From: Candidatus Anaerofilum excrementigallinarum
GTDB lineage: Bacteria; Bacillota; Clostridia; Oscillospirales; Ruminococcaceae
NCBI GenBank assembly: GCA_019115305.1
Contig: DXDW01000010.1
Location: 1 to 48,069 of the forward strand
Direction of reading: 5' to 3'
DNA: 48,069 bases
In this document: positions 1 to 8,202 of the stretch, in pieces
How positions within the stretch are numbered: position 1 is the first letter of the stretch
How the letters are laid out: every line of letters begins with the position of its first letter
Notes under the pieces: generated by a model
What the model was told of the DNA's origin: nothing
Seen by the model: only the letters and a program-made list of their open reading frames with translations
Databases searched by the model: none
Program-made: the position numbers and the translations under genes

Positions 1-6
1 GTTTAA

Positions 7-12
7 TATAAT
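7..12 (+). promoter_or_regulatory. Possible -10 box upstream of the AraC gene
   Basis: A TATAAT hexamer lies in a very AT-rich stretch about 60 bases before the AraC-family start codon. The matching -35 region would fall outside the window, so this is only a candidate. Confidence 0.3.
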
Positions 13-69
13 AATAACAGAGGTTTTCGGGGAAATAAATAGCATTTTATTGATTGTAGGTGAAGAAAA

Positions 70-870
70 TTGATTTTTGATCCCTGCCAGTTCTGCGCCG
101 TGACCGACACCTGGGACACCACCCTTGACCAGCCGGTGCGGCTGGAGGGCGACGGGGTCTGGGTGGGGCTGGTGTCCTCGGGGCGGTGCGCCTTCAGCGA
201 GGACTCCAGCGCGGCTCTGGCCGGCCCGGGCACCTTGCTCACCGGGCGCAGCGGCACCTTGCTGGTGCCGGTGGAGCCGGTGCATCTGCTGGCGCTGCAC
301 ATCACCGGCCAGGCGGCCGACGCCTGCGCCGCAGGGCTGGAAAAGGCCCTGTTTGTGGGCTGCGACGCCTTCCCCTCCATCGCCGAGCTCATCGGCATGC
401 TCTGCTCCGACTCGGTGCAGCTGCCCGCCGCCCGCACTGCCTCGGCGGCCTTCCGCATCCTCTGCACTTTGTCCCAGGCCGACGTCTCCTCCCCGGCCCT
501 GCCTCCCCTGGTGGCCGAGGCCATCGCGGCCATCCGCCAGCATTACGGCGAGCTGTACGGGGTGGAGGAGCTCAGCGAGAGCCTGGGGGTGAGCAAATGT
601 CACCTGGTGCGGGCCTTTTCGGCGGCCATGGGCATGCCGCCGGGGCAGTATCTCACCCAGGTGCGGCTGGAGGCGGCCAAACAGCTGCTGATGCACCGGG
701 AATATCCCCTGGAAGTGGTGGCCAGTCTCTGCGGCTTTTCGGGGGCCAACTATCTGTGCCGGGTATTCCGCCGGCACACCGGCCAGACCCCTGCCCAGTG
801 GCGGGCCGCCAATCTGGCCGCGGAAGGCTCCGACCGTCCCCTGGCAGGCGAGGCCGAACTATATATATAA
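70..870 (+). CDS. AraC-family transcriptional regulator
   Basis: A 266-residue DNA-binding regulator. The C-terminal third (about residues 145-245) is a typical AraC double helix-turn-helix: the first reader helix is near GVEELSESLGVSKCHLV (164-180) and the second near VVASLCGFSGANYLCRVF (216-233), ending in the family signature TGQTPAQWR. The first 130 residues look like a small cupin-type effector domain with no recognised ligand motif. The start is TTG: an in-frame TGA lies three codons upstream, and AGGTG sits 7 bases before the TTG. nagB follows on the same strand after about 165 bases but has its own promoter, so a regulatory link to amino sugar use is only a guess. The inducer cannot be read from the sequence. 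Confidence 0.85.
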   Translation: MIFDPCQFCAVTDTWDTTLDQPVRLEGDGVWVGLVSSGRCAFSEDSSAALAGPGTLLTGRSGTLLVPVEPVHLLALHITGQAADACAAGLEKALFVGCDAFPSIAELIGMLCSDSVQLPAARTASAAFRILCTLSQADVSSPALPPLVAEAIAAIRQHYGELYGVEELSESLGVSKCHLVRAFSAAMGMPPGQYLTQVRLEAAKQLLMHREYPLEVVASLCGFSGANYLCRVFRRHTGQTPAQWRAANLAAEGSDRPLAGEAELYI

Positions 871-938
871 TGTATGGTTGCACAAATGTCCGGTTTGGCT
901 CTGTTTTTTGCACTTTCTTCCCCAACCGTGTTTTTCCT

Positions 939-967
939 TTGCAAACGGGTGACGGCTGCTGTATAGT
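939..967 (+). promoter_or_regulatory. sigma-A promoter of nagB
   Basis: TTGCAA at 939-944 and TATAGT at 962-967 are separated by exactly 17 bases, about 70 bases before the nagB start. An AGGAGA ribosome binding site (about 1023-1028) precedes the ATG at 1037 by 8 bases. Confidence 0.65.
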
Positions 968-1036
968 AGAGGTAAGAGAAACGGACGCCTGCCTTGCGGC
1001 GCCCCTACCAGAACAAGAGAACAGGAGAGATTTGCA

Positions 1037-1774
1037 ATGAAAGTAATCGTTACCAACAGTTACGACGAATCCTGCAAAGTTGTAGCGGAAATGATCCGCG
1101 ACGTAGTCAACCAGAAGCCCGCCTGCAAGCTGGGCCTGGCCACCGGCGGCACCCCGGTGCCCATCTACAAAAAGCTCATCGAGATGAACAAGGCCGGCGA
1201 GGTCGACTTCTCTCAGGTGCACACCGTCAATCTGGACGAGTACTGCGGCATCCCCGGCACCCATGACCAGAGCTACCGCTACTTCATGGACACCAACCTG
1301 TTCAACCACATCAACATCGACAAGGCCAACACCTACGTGGCTCAGGGCATGGGCGACTTTGAGGCCAACGCCCGCGAGCTGGAAGCCAAGGTCCGCGAGG
1401 GCGGCGTAGCCGACCTGCAGCTGCTGGGCATCGGCAACAACGGTCACATTGCCTTCAACGAGGCCAGCGACCATCTGGTGGCTGTGGCTCACATCGAGAC
1501 CCTCACCGAGAGCACCATCACCGCCAACGCCCGCTTCTTCGAGAAGAAGGAAGATGTTCCTACCAAGGCCATCACCATGGGCATGGGCGACATCCTGGCT
1601 GCCAAGTGCGTTGTGCTGGTTGCCACCGGTCTGGCCAAGGTTCCCGCCATCAAGGGCTTGATCATGGACGACGTCATCACCACCCAGAACCCCAGCACCA
1701 TGCTGAAGATGCATGAGAACGCCATTGTCGTCATCGACAAGGAGCTGGCCAACGCCGTGGGCTACAAGGGCTGA
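1037..1774 (+). CDS. nagB: Glucosamine-6-phosphate deaminase
   Basis: Cytosolic enzyme converting glucosamine 6-phosphate to fructose 6-phosphate and ammonia, the entry of amino sugars into glycolysis. The 245-residue protein has the sugar-phosphate loop LATGGTPVPIYKKL (34-47), the VNLDEYCGIP segment carrying the expected general-base aspartate (D67), and GIGNNGHIAFNEA (131-143) with the ring-opening histidine (H137). The length fits the short Bacillus-type enzymes rather than the 266-residue enterobacterial allosteric form. Codon use is strongly biased to a few codons, suggesting high expression. It has its own promoter and terminator, so it is probably monocistronic. No nagA or PTS gene is adjacent. 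Confidence 0.96.
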   Translation: MKVIVTNSYDESCKVVAEMIRDVVNQKPACKLGLATGGTPVPIYKKLIEMNKAGEVDFSQVHTVNLDEYCGIPGTHDQSYRYFMDTNLFNHINIDKANTYVAQGMGDFEANARELEAKVREGGVADLQLLGIGNNGHIAFNEASDHLVAVAHIETLTESTITANARFFEKKEDVPTKAITMGMGDILAAKCVVLVATGLAKVPAIKGLIMDDVITTQNPSTMLKMHENAIVVIDKELANAVGYKG

Positions 1775-1809
1775 GCTTCGGCGCCGTACATTCTCTGACA
1801 TCTACAAGG

Positions 1810-1847
1810 AAACGGCAAGCCGAAAGGCATTGCCGTTTCTTTTTTTA
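1810..1847 (+). terminator. Intrinsic terminator of nagB
   Basis: Inverted repeat AAACGGCAA (1810-1818) / TTGCCGTTT (1830-1838), followed by a T-rich run to 1847. It lies 35 bases past the nagB stop. Confidence 0.85.
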
Positions 1848-1873
1848 TCTGTGTGGAAAGAGGTGTGTTTTTG

Positions 1874-2602
1874 ATGAAATTTTGCATTCTGACAGATATA
1901 CACAACAATGTAATCGCACTGGAAGCAATTCTGCAGGCTGTACACACAGAGCATTTTGACGGATACCTGTGTGCTGGAGATATCATTGGTATCGGGCCCT
2001 ATCCCGAACAAACTGTCCGGCGTATGATGGCGCTTCCCAATCTTGCTGCCGTGCAGGGAAACCATGACAGATACCTCACCGTCGGCATGCCGTCTTATTT
2101 CCCAAATCCGGAAGGCATGGACTACACGGAAATGCAGCATCATTGTTGGGAACACAGACAGCTTTCCGAAACCACCGCGGCCTTTCTGAAGAGTCTTCCC
2201 CTGCGCCGCGATCTCTGCGTATACGGAAAGACCATTGCTGTGATGCACTATTGCATGGACAAAAACGGACAGTATATCAATTACACACCTCACCCTTCGC
2301 CGGAGCAGTTGGCTGAAATGTTTTCCGATATAGACGCAGATATTATTGTATACGGGCACGACCATGCTCCAACCATATTGCATCATCAGGAAAAATGGTA
2401 TATAAACAGTGGTTCTCTGGGATGTCCCGGTATGGAAAAGAACATCGCACGGGCCGCTGTATTGAAGATTTTACCGGACGGATCGACAGATGTGCATTGT
2501 CTCGCCGTACCGTACGACGCACAAAGTGTAACCGCTGAAATCTCCCGTCTGCAATACCCTGCTTTTGAGCAGATCCAGCGTTTCTTTTTTGGGCTTTCCT
2601 GA
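1874..2602 (+). CDS. Calcineurin-like metallophosphoesterase
   Basis: A 242-residue dinuclear-metal phosphoesterase of the YfcE/MJ0936-like group. The canonical metal motifs appear in order: DIH at 8-10, GDIIGIGPYP at 35-44, GNHD at 62-65, a histidine at 125 (MHY) and GHDH at 161-164. The substrate cannot be told; relatives act on phosphodiesters or small phosphates. I chose the ATG at 1874 because AGAGG sits about 10 bases upstream; an in-frame GTG at 1853 would add seven residues that look like leader. Base composition is clearly lower than the flanks (about half G+C in the lines I counted, versus roughly 60 percent or more), and codon choice is far less biased. This suggests recent acquisition. 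Confidence 0.88.
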   Translation: MKFCILTDIHNNVIALEAILQAVHTEHFDGYLCAGDIIGIGPYPEQTVRRMMALPNLAAVQGNHDRYLTVGMPSYFPNPEGMDYTEMQHHCWEHRQLSETTAAFLKSLPLRRDLCVYGKTIAVMHYCMDKNGQYINYTPHPSPEQLAEMFSDIDADIIVYGHDHAPTILHHQEKWYINSGSLGCPGMEKNIARAAVLKILPDGSTDVHCLAVPYDAQSVTAEISRLQYPAFEQIQRFFFGLS

Positions 2603-2615
2603 TGGTGCTCGCATA

Positions 2616-2655
2616 AAAAATGCCAGCGGATCAAAAACGATCCGCTGGCATTTTT
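2616..2655. terminator. Bidirectional terminator between convergent genes
   Basis: A near-perfect hairpin: AAAAATGCCAGCGGATC, a short A-rich loop, then GATCCGCTGGCATTTTT. There are T runs on both strands. It serves the phosphoesterase on the plus strand and the eutH-like gene, whose stop codon overlaps it, on the minus strand. Confidence 0.9.
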
Positions 2656-3745
2656 ATATTTTCTGTTCTGCGGGCGCTTCCTCCTGCTCGCCGCGGGTGA
2701 ATTTCAGCGCCAGCCACACCGCCGCCAGACCGGCCGCCAGCTTGGCCACCAGAAAGGCCGTCACCTGCTGTCCGGTGGCCACTGCGGCCACAAAGGCCAG
2801 CTGGCCTCCCAGACAGAAAGCGCCGCTCACCGTGAAGGCGGCATTCATCACCTTGCCCCGCACGTCCATGCGGCTATAAAGGGGAAGCATGGAAATGCTG
2901 TTGGCCAGGCTGGCCAGCAGCCCCACCACGGCGTACTCGTTTACCCGCAGGGCCCGGCCCGCCCGCTGCAGCAGCCTGCCGGCGCGGTGCATCAGCAGAT
3001 TGGCCGCCACCAGGGAGCCGCAGACCACCGCCGTGATGCGGAACACCACCATCAGCACCTCGGTGACCAGCGCCGGGTCCACCACCGCCCAGCGGGGCAC
3101 AAACACCCCGGCGGTGACCACACACAGCAGCAAAATGCCCGCCGCCCGCACCAGCTGGCCCAGGATACTCATGGCCCGCAGACAGCCCCGGGGCGCAAAG
3201 CGCAGCCCGGCGCAAAGGCCCAGACAGATGATACAGACCGGCCAGAGCCCGCCCCACAGCTGGGCCGGGCCCATGCCCAGCACCAATCCGCCGGCCAGCA
3301 GGCCCAACGGCAGAGAAATAATGCCCCACAGCACCCCCTGCATAAAGCCCTGCACCTCGTGGGCAGGCAGGCTGCCCAAGGAGATGGGCAGAGCAAAACT
3401 GACCAGAGTGCCCAAGGTGGAGGTGACCAGCACAGCGCTGTAAGCCCCCAGCTGGCTGTCCCGGGCCAGCTGCACCGCCAGGGTATAGCCGCCCATATCG
3501 GGAGCCAGCAGTGCCCCCGCCAGCAGAGAGGGATCGAAGGGCAGCTGCGCCAAAGCCTCCCCCGGGGTGCCGCCGCCCAGCAGGGCCGTGGCCGCGCAGT
3601 AGATACCCGCCATGGACAGGCAGAGCGGCCCCATGGAGGCCAGGCCCTGGTCAAAGGCCGGCGCAACCCCCATGACTCCGTTGAACAGCTTGTCCAACGC
3701 CCCCAGCAGGGCAAAACAGAGCAGAGCAGCGATCAGAATATTCAT
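2654..3745 (-). CDS. eutH: EutH-type ethanolamine permease
   Basis: A 363-residue, very hydrophobic protein with about ten to eleven membrane spans. It matches the EutH family in length, in its opening (a helix followed by a long GVAPAFDQGLASMGPL segment), and in the family-typical block APDMGGYTLAVQLA followed by a long glycine-rich permease core. EutH proteins carry or aid uptake of ethanolamine. No other eut gene (ammonia lyase, shell proteins, adenosyltransferase) lies in this window, so it is an orphan copy and its substrate could differ. The ATG at 3745 is chosen because GGGAGGAAA precedes it by about 6 bases; the longer reading frame upstream runs through the lysS terminator. I see no strong promoter of its own, so it may depend on read-through from lysS. 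Confidence 0.8.
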   Translation of the reverse strand: MNILIAALLCFALLGALDKLFNGVMGVAPAFDQGLASMGPLCLSMAGIYCAATALLGGGTPGEALAQLPFDPSLLAGALLAPDMGGYTLAVQLARDSQLGAYSAVLVTSTLGTLVSFALPISLGSLPAHEVQGFMQGVLWGIISLPLGLLAGGLVLGMGPAQLWGGLWPVCIICLGLCAGLRFAPRGCLRAMSILGQLVRAAGILLLCVVTAGVFVPRWAVVDPALVTEVLMVVFRITAVVCGSLVAANLLMHRAGRLLQRAGRALRVNEYAVVGLLASLANSISMLPLYSRMDVRGKVMNAAFTVSGAFCLGGQLAFVAAVATGQQVTAFLVAKLAAGLAAVWLALKFTRGEQEEAPAEQKI

Positions 3746-3792
3746 ACCATTTCCTCCCCCGCGGCTTTGGGCCGCTTTGCCTCCGGTCAGAA

Positions 3793-3835
3793 AGAAAAAG
3801 GGGCCTGCCGCCGGCACAGGCGACAGGCCCCGCCC
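3793..3835 (-). terminator. Intrinsic terminator of lysS
   Basis: On the minus strand GGGGCCTG and CAGGCCCC pair around a 16-base loop and are followed by TTTTTCTTTCT. It lies just past the lysS stop and before the eutH start. Confidence 0.8.
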
Positions 3836-3856
3836 TTACAGGCGAAAGCTTGCGTT

Positions 3857-5377
3857 TCAGTCCACCGGCTTCATGGTCGGGAACAGCAGCACGTCCCGGA
3901 TAGAAGCAGAGTCGGTGAGCAGCATCACCAGCCGGTCCAGACCGAAGCCCAGGCCGCCGGTGGGGGCAAGGCCGTACTCCAGAGCGGTGACATAGTCATA
4001 GTCCACCTGGCAGGTATCATTGGGGTTCTGGGCCTTGCGGGCGGCTACCTGGCGCTCGAAGCGCTCCTTCTGGTCGATGGGGTCGTTGAGCTCGCTGAAG
4101 GCGTTGCCGAACTCGGTGGCGTTGATGAAATACTCAAACCGCTCGGTGAAGGCAGGCTCGTCGGCCTTGCGCTTGGCCAGAGGGCTGTTTTCCACGGGGT
4201 AGTCGTAGATGAAGGTGGGCTGGATCAGGTTCTCCTCCACAAAGGCGTCGAACAGCTCCACCAGCACGGCGCCCTTGGTGGCGTCGGCGGGGACCTCCAC
4301 ATGCTTTTCGGCAGCGGCGGCACGGGCGTCGGCGTCGGTGGCCCAGCTGTAATAGTCGCAGCCGGAGTACTTCTTCACGGCTTCCACCATGGTCATCCGC
4401 TCCCAGTGGTCCATGTCGATCATCTGGCCCTGGTAGGGGATGGTCATGCTGCCGCAGATGTTGCGGGCCAGCTGCTTGTACAGGTCTTCCACCAGGTCCA
4501 TCATGCCCTTGTAGTCGGTGTAGGCCTGGTACAGCTCGATGGAGGTGAACTCGGGGTTGTGCTTGGTGTCCATGCCCTCGTTGCGGAAGATGCGGCCCAC
4601 CTCGTACACCTTGTCAAAGCCGCCCACGATGAGACGCTTCAGGTTCAGCTCGGTCTCGATGCGCAGGTACATGTCCATGTCCAGGGTGTTGTGATGGGTG
4701 ACGAAAGGCCGGGCGGAAGCGCCGATCTCCAGAGGCAGCAGGATGGGGGTGTCCACCTCCACAAAGCCACGGGAATCCAAGAAGTCCCGGATCTGGCGCA
4801 GGATCTGGCTGCGCTTGACGAAGGTGTCCTTCACCTCGGGGTTGACGATGAGATCGATATACCGCTGGCGGTAACGGATCTCCTGGTCCTTGAGGCCGTG
4901 GAACTTCTCGGGCAGGGGCAGCAGGCTCTTGCTGAGCAGGATGATCTCGCTGACCTTGACGCTGATCTCCCCCATCTTGGTGCGGAAGACCTCGCCCTTG
5001 ACGCCGATGATGTCGCCGATGTCCATCTTCTTGAAGGCGGCGTACTCCTCGTCCCCCACCAGATCCCGGCGGACATACAGCTGGATGTGGCCGCTGTTGT
5101 CCCGCAGGTCGGTGAAGCTGGCCTTGCCCATCACCCGCTTGCTCATCATGCGGCCGGCGATGCAGACGGCGTCACCGGTCTCCTGCTCGGGCTCCAGATG
5201 GGCGTATTTCTCCTTGATCTGTCCGGCGTAGTCGGACACAGGGTAGCTGGTGAGCTGGAAGGGGTCTTTGCCGGCGGCCTGCAGGTCGGCCAGCTTCTGG
5301 CGGCGCACCGCTACCAGCTGGTTGTATTCCTGGGCAGTCTGCTGGGGCGCCTGGTTGGTGGCTTGGTTCTTTTCCAT
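3857..5377 (-). CDS. lysS: Lysyl-tRNA synthetase, class II
   Basis: Charges tRNA-Lys with lysine. The 506-residue protein has the N-terminal OB-fold anticodon-binding domain (about residues 60-170, including the AGRMMSKRVMGKASF block) and a class II catalytic core. Motif 2 is visible as VGRIFRNEG followed by HNPEFTSIELYQAY, and motif 3 as GLGFGLDRLVMLL near the C-terminus. The length is usual for bacterial LysS. The start at 5377 follows AAAGGAAA; the open frame extends 49 codons further upstream but runs across the promoter. The gene is monocistronic, with its own extended -10 promoter and terminator. I found no T-box in the short leader. Confidence 0.97.
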   Translation of the reverse strand: MEKNQATNQAPQQTAQEYNQLVAVRRQKLADLQAAGKDPFQLTSYPVSDYAGQIKEKYAHLEPEQETGDAVCIAGRMMSKRVMGKASFTDLRDNSGHIQLYVRRDLVGDEEYAAFKKMDIGDIIGVKGEVFRTKMGEISVKVSEIILLSKSLLPLPEKFHGLKDQEIRYRQRYIDLIVNPEVKDTFVKRSQILRQIRDFLDSRGFVEVDTPILLPLEIGASARPFVTHHNTLDMDMYLRIETELNLKRLIVGGFDKVYEVGRIFRNEGMDTKHNPEFTSIELYQAYTDYKGMMDLVEDLYKQLARNICGSMTIPYQGQMIDMDHWERMTMVEAVKKYSGCDYYSWATDADARAAAAEKHVEVPADATKGAVLVELFDAFVEENLIQPTFIYDYPVENSPLAKRKADEPAFTERFEYFINATEFGNAFSELNDPIDQKERFERQVAARKAQNPNDTCQVDYDYVTALEYGLAPTGGLGFGLDRLVMLLTDSASIRDVLLFPTMKPVD

Positions 5378-5479
5378 AGATTTCCTTTCCTCCGCTTTGC
5401 AGGTTGATGGATAAAAATAATCCGCCGGGGGCGGTTTGCTTGTTGTCGGTGCGCGGTCCGGGCCGCACATACATAGTAT

Positions 5480-5509
5480 AGTATAGCATATTTCCCGCCC
5501 AGGTGTCAG
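5480..5509 (-). promoter_or_regulatory. sigma-A promoter of lysS with extended -10
   Basis: Minus strand: CTGACA (5504-5509), 18-base spacer, TATACT (5480-5485) preceded by TGC, which makes an extended -10. It lies about 100 bases before the lysS start. Confidence 0.7.
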
Positions 5510-5532
5510 ATGGCTTTTTGACAAAATCCGTC

Positions 5533-5580
5533 AAAAAAAGGCCGGCGGTTTTTATCGCTTTCGCAACAAAACCGCCGGCC
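5533..5580 (-). terminator. Intrinsic terminator of the trpXYZ-dppA operon
   Basis: On the minus strand GGCCGGCGGTTTT and AAAACCGCCGGCC form a long hairpin around a 20-base loop and are followed by seven T. It lies about 30 bases past the M55 peptidase stop. Confidence 0.85.
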
Positions 5581-5608
5581 TCGCCGGAGGATGGCGTGGA
5601 TAACGCTG

Positions 5609-6409
5609 TTACAGGGTGAAATGATAGAACCGCAGCAGGTCCATGTAGTCCCGGCTGGCAAATTCCACCGTCTTTTCGTCCAGCCGCAGGGCGCCGGGAT
5701 AGATCGATGCGCTCTGGGCCTTGGCGTGGGTGGTAAACCGCACCTGGGTGACAAACTCCTCGGGCATGGGCACCTGACAGCCCTCTCCCTTCTGGGCTAC
5801 GGCCCGCTCCATGCCCCGGCGGATGTTTTCCGCCGCGATCTCGGGATGGATGCTGGTGCTGGAGCCGCCGGTGCCCCGGCTCACCGCCACGGTGGTGATG
5901 CCCGGCACCAGTTCCTTGGCCAGCTCACACAGGGCCTGGTCACCCGACAAAAAGATCACCGGAATCCCCAGCATACCGGCGGCGTAGGCGTGGATATGGA
6001 ACTCCCCCGCCCGCTTGCCGTTGATCCGCACCTCGTCCACGGTGACGGTGTTCATGGTGTGGGCCAGGGGATTGCCGTCCCCGCCGCCGGGGCTGTGATA
6101 GCCCACAAAGGCCAGCGCGTCAAAGCCGTCCTGCAGGCCGCTGACCATGCTGAATCCGTCTCCGGTCCAGCCCCGGTTCAGCTCCACCCCTTCGGGCAAA
6201 GTGCCGGGCAGGATGTTGCGGGCGTTGTCGTGGGCGTCCTTTACCCGGATGGCACCGGCCCCGGCGGCCAGCGCACCCCGGCAGGCGGCGTTGACTTCCC
6301 GGGTCATCTGGCCCCGGGCATATTCGTAATCGTCCTTGCCCCGCTCGGTCTCGGGCCAGGCGCAGACGCCGCAGCAGCCCTCGATATCGGCGGAAATAAA
6401 CAGCTTCAT
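5609..6409 (-). CDS. dppA: M55-family D-aminopeptidase (DppA-like)
   Basis: A 266-residue zinc aminopeptidase of the M55 family; the type member DppA of Bacillus subtilis releases D-amino acids from peptides. The expected metal ligands are all visible: D8 and E10 in SADIEG, H60 in VKDAH, H105 in VGYH and E136 in GEFH. A histidine corresponding to the proposed catalytic one lies at 117 (LAHTM). Length and the FSMVSGLQDGFDA region match the family. It begins only 15 bases after trpZ, with a good ribosome binding site, so it is almost certainly co-transcribed with the T-box transporter operon. The physiological substrate is not known; its placement suggests salvage of peptide-bound amino acids. 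Confidence 0.92.
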   Translation of the reverse strand: MKLFISADIEGCCGVCAWPETERGKDDYEYARGQMTREVNAACRGALAAGAGAIRVKDAHDNARNILPGTLPEGVELNRGWTGDGFSMVSGLQDGFDALAFVGYHSPGGGDGNPLAHTMNTVTVDEVRINGKRAGEFHIHAYAAGMLGIPVIFLSGDQALCELAKELVPGITTVAVSRGTGGSSTSIHPEIAAENIRRGMERAVAQKGEGCQVPMPEEFVTQVRFTTHAKAQSASIYPGALRLDEKTVEFASRDYMDLLRFYHFTL

Positions 6410-6424
6410 TGGTATTCCTCCTTT

Positions 6425-7228
6425 TTATTGAGCCGACAGCAGAATGCGGTCGTTGTCCAGCTGCTTGCCTGCGCCCACCTTGAACCGGTCCAGCAGATCC
6501 TGCACCGTCAGCCCGCTGCGCTCCTGGCCTGCCACGTCCAGCACAATGCGGCCGGCGTCCATCATCAGCGTGCGGTTGCCCAGCTCCAGGCTGGAGGCCA
6601 GATTGTGGGTGATCATCAGGCAGGTGATCTGCTTTTGTTCCACGATCTCTTTGGTCAGGTTCAGCACCTTTTCGGCGGTGCCGGGGTCCAGAGCGGCGGT
6701 GTGCTCGTCCAGCAAAAGCAGCTTGGGGGTGACCATGGTGGCCATGAGCAAGGTCAGAGCCTGGCGCTGGCCTCCCGACAGCAGCCCCACCGGCTGCTTC
6801 ATCCGGTCTTCCAGACCCAGTCCCAGCCGGGCCAATTGAGCCCGGAACCACTCCCGGTCGGTGCGGGTGATGCGGGAAAAACCCATGCCTTTCTTGGCGG
6901 TGCGCAGATAGGCCAAAGACATGTTTTCCTCAATGGTCATGGAAGGGGCGGTGCCCTTCATGGGGTCCTGGAACAGCCGGCCGATCTCGCCGCTGCGCTT
7001 GTGCTCGGGCAGGAAGGTAACGTCCCGGCCGTCCAGCAGAATGCGTCCGCTGTCGGCGATGAAGCTGCCGGCAATGGCGTTGAACAGAGTGGATTTGCCC
7101 GCCCCGTTGGAGCCCAGAATGGTGATGAAATCCCCCTTGTGCACCTCCAGATTCAAATCGCAGAGGGCCTGCTTCTGGTTGACGGTGCCGGGGTTGAAGG
7201 TTTTGGAGATATGTTCCAGGGTCAGCAT
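6425..7228 (-). CDS. trpZ: ABC transporter ATP-binding protein (TrpZ-like)
   Basis: The 267-residue nucleotide-binding subunit of an amino acid importer. Walker A is GSNGAGKST (39-47), the signature is LLSGGQRQALTLL, Walker B is KLLLLDEHTAALDP, and the switch histidine lies in LMITHN. It overlaps the permease gene by 7 bases, which argues for tight translational coupling. ATG 7228 is preceded by GGGAGG at about 9 bases. The subunit type (with a COG2984-like binding protein and a LivH-like permease) is the one called trpXYZ when found behind tryptophan T-boxes in Firmicutes. The substrate assignment rests on the leader, not on this protein. Confidence 0.93.
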   Translation of the reverse strand: MLTLEHISKTFNPGTVNQKQALCDLNLEVHKGDFITILGSNGAGKSTLFNAIAGSFIADSGRILLDGRDVTFLPEHKRSGEIGRLFQDPMKGTAPSMTIEENMSLAYLRTAKKGMGFSRITRTDREWFRAQLARLGLGLEDRMKQPVGLLSGGQRQALTLLMATMVTPKLLLLDEHTAALDPGTAEKVLNLTKEIVEQKQITCLMITHNLASSLELGNRTLMMDAGRIVLDVAGQERSGLTVQDLLDRFKVGAGKQLDNDRILLSAQ

Positions 7229-8124
7229 GATTTTTTCGCCTCCCGTTTGCGCCGGGCAAATGCCAGGGCGGATTTGAGAGCCGGCAGCGAGATGGTGACG
7301 CCCACAATCACCGCCGACACCAGCTTGAGGTTGCTGGCGCCCAGGTTGGCGCCCAGGGCAAAGGCCATGATGATGCGGTATAGGATGGAACCAACCATGA
7401 CCCCGGCCACACACCGGGCCACGCCGCCCCGGCCCACGATCACCTCGCCGATGATGAGGCTGGCAAGCCCCACCACCACCATGCCGGTGCCCAGGTTGGA
7501 GTCGCTGAACTTCTGCTGCTGGGCCAGCAGACCGCCGGACAGGGAGATGATGGCGTTGGCCAGGCAGAGCCCCACCGTGGTGGTGAAGGCGGGATTGATG
7601 GAGGAGGCGGAGACCATGTCCTTGTTGTCGCCGGTGGCCCGGATGGACAGGCCCAGCTGGGTGCCCAGAAAGGCGGTGAGGCCGCCTCCCACCACCAGCA
7701 CCACCGCCAGGGCCAGCGCCAGGGTACCGAACTGCTTGCCCAGCAGTCCCTCGGCCCAGGTGAACACGGTGTCGGCCTTGAGCAGGGGCAGATTCTGCCG
7801 TCCGCCCATGACCATGAGGTTGATGGAATACAGGCCCGTCATGGTGACGATACCGGCCAGAATGGGCTGCACCTTGCATTTGGTCTGCAAAAAGGCGGTG
7901 ACGCCGCCGGCCATGGCCCCGGCCAGAATGGCCGCAGCCAGTCCCAGCACCGGATGGCCCAGCGTGGTGAGCATGGCCGAGGTGGCGGCCCCCAGAGTAA
8001 AGCTGCCGTCGGTGGTGAGGTCGGCCACATTCAGCACCCGGTAGCTCAGGTAAAGGCCCAGCGCCACCAGGCTGTAAATCAGCCCCTGTTCCACCGCGCC
8101 CAGCAGCGCAGTCATCGAGATCAT
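7222..8124 (-). CDS. trpY: ABC transporter permease (TrpY-like)
   Basis: A 300-residue integral membrane permease of the branched-chain-amino-acid type. It has eight or more hydrophobic helices and the conserved early segment YLSYRVLNVADLTTDGSF, followed by IRATGDNKDMVSASSIN between helices. It would form the channel with the ATPase encoded immediately downstream and the lipoprotein encoded upstream. Start ATG 8124 follows GGGAGA; an alternative ATG lies three codons later. It ends 7 bases inside trpZ. The predicted substrate, tryptophan, is inferred from the T-box. Confidence 0.92.
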   Translation of the reverse strand: MISMTALLGAVEQGLIYSLVALGLYLSYRVLNVADLTTDGSFTLGAATSAMLTTLGHPVLGLAAAILAGAMAGGVTAFLQTKCKVQPILAGIVTMTGLYSINLMVMGGRQNLPLLKADTVFTWAEGLLGKQFGTLALALAVVLVVGGGLTAFLGTQLGLSIRATGDNKDMVSASSINPAFTTTVGLCLANAIISLSGGLLAQQQKFSDSNLGTGMVVVGLASLIIGEVIVGRGGVARCVAGVMVGSILYRIIMAFALGANLGASNLKLVSAVIVGVTISLPALKSALAFARRKREAKKSC

Positions 8125-8161
8125 ATTGATTCTCCCCTTTTCCCCGTTTTCACGCCGCAAA

Positions 8162-8189
8162 GCGCCGGCGGGTCTTCCCCGCGCGGCGC
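8162..8189 (-). other. Stem-loop between trpX and trpY
   Basis: A GC-rich hairpin (GCGCCG.CGGG / CCCG.CGGCGC) in the 78-base gap after the binding-protein gene. It is followed only by three T, so it is more likely a 3' stability hairpin that raises binding-protein mRNA over permease mRNA than a full terminator. Confidence 0.45.
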
Positions 8190-8202
8190 CATGGACGGCC
8201 TA

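Noticed and set aside
70-1774. AraC gene as regulator of nagB
   Set aside because: Adjacency alone; nagB has a separate good promoter and I see no clear AraC half-sites around it.
5378-5532. Lysine riboswitch or T-box before lysS
   Set aside because: No conserved core and no terminator-antiterminator pair between the promoter and the start.
2987-8044. Two 800-codon plus-strand frames opposite eutH, lysS, dppA and trpYZ
   Set aside because: They cross terminators and promoters of the minus-strand genes and have no recognisable domain.
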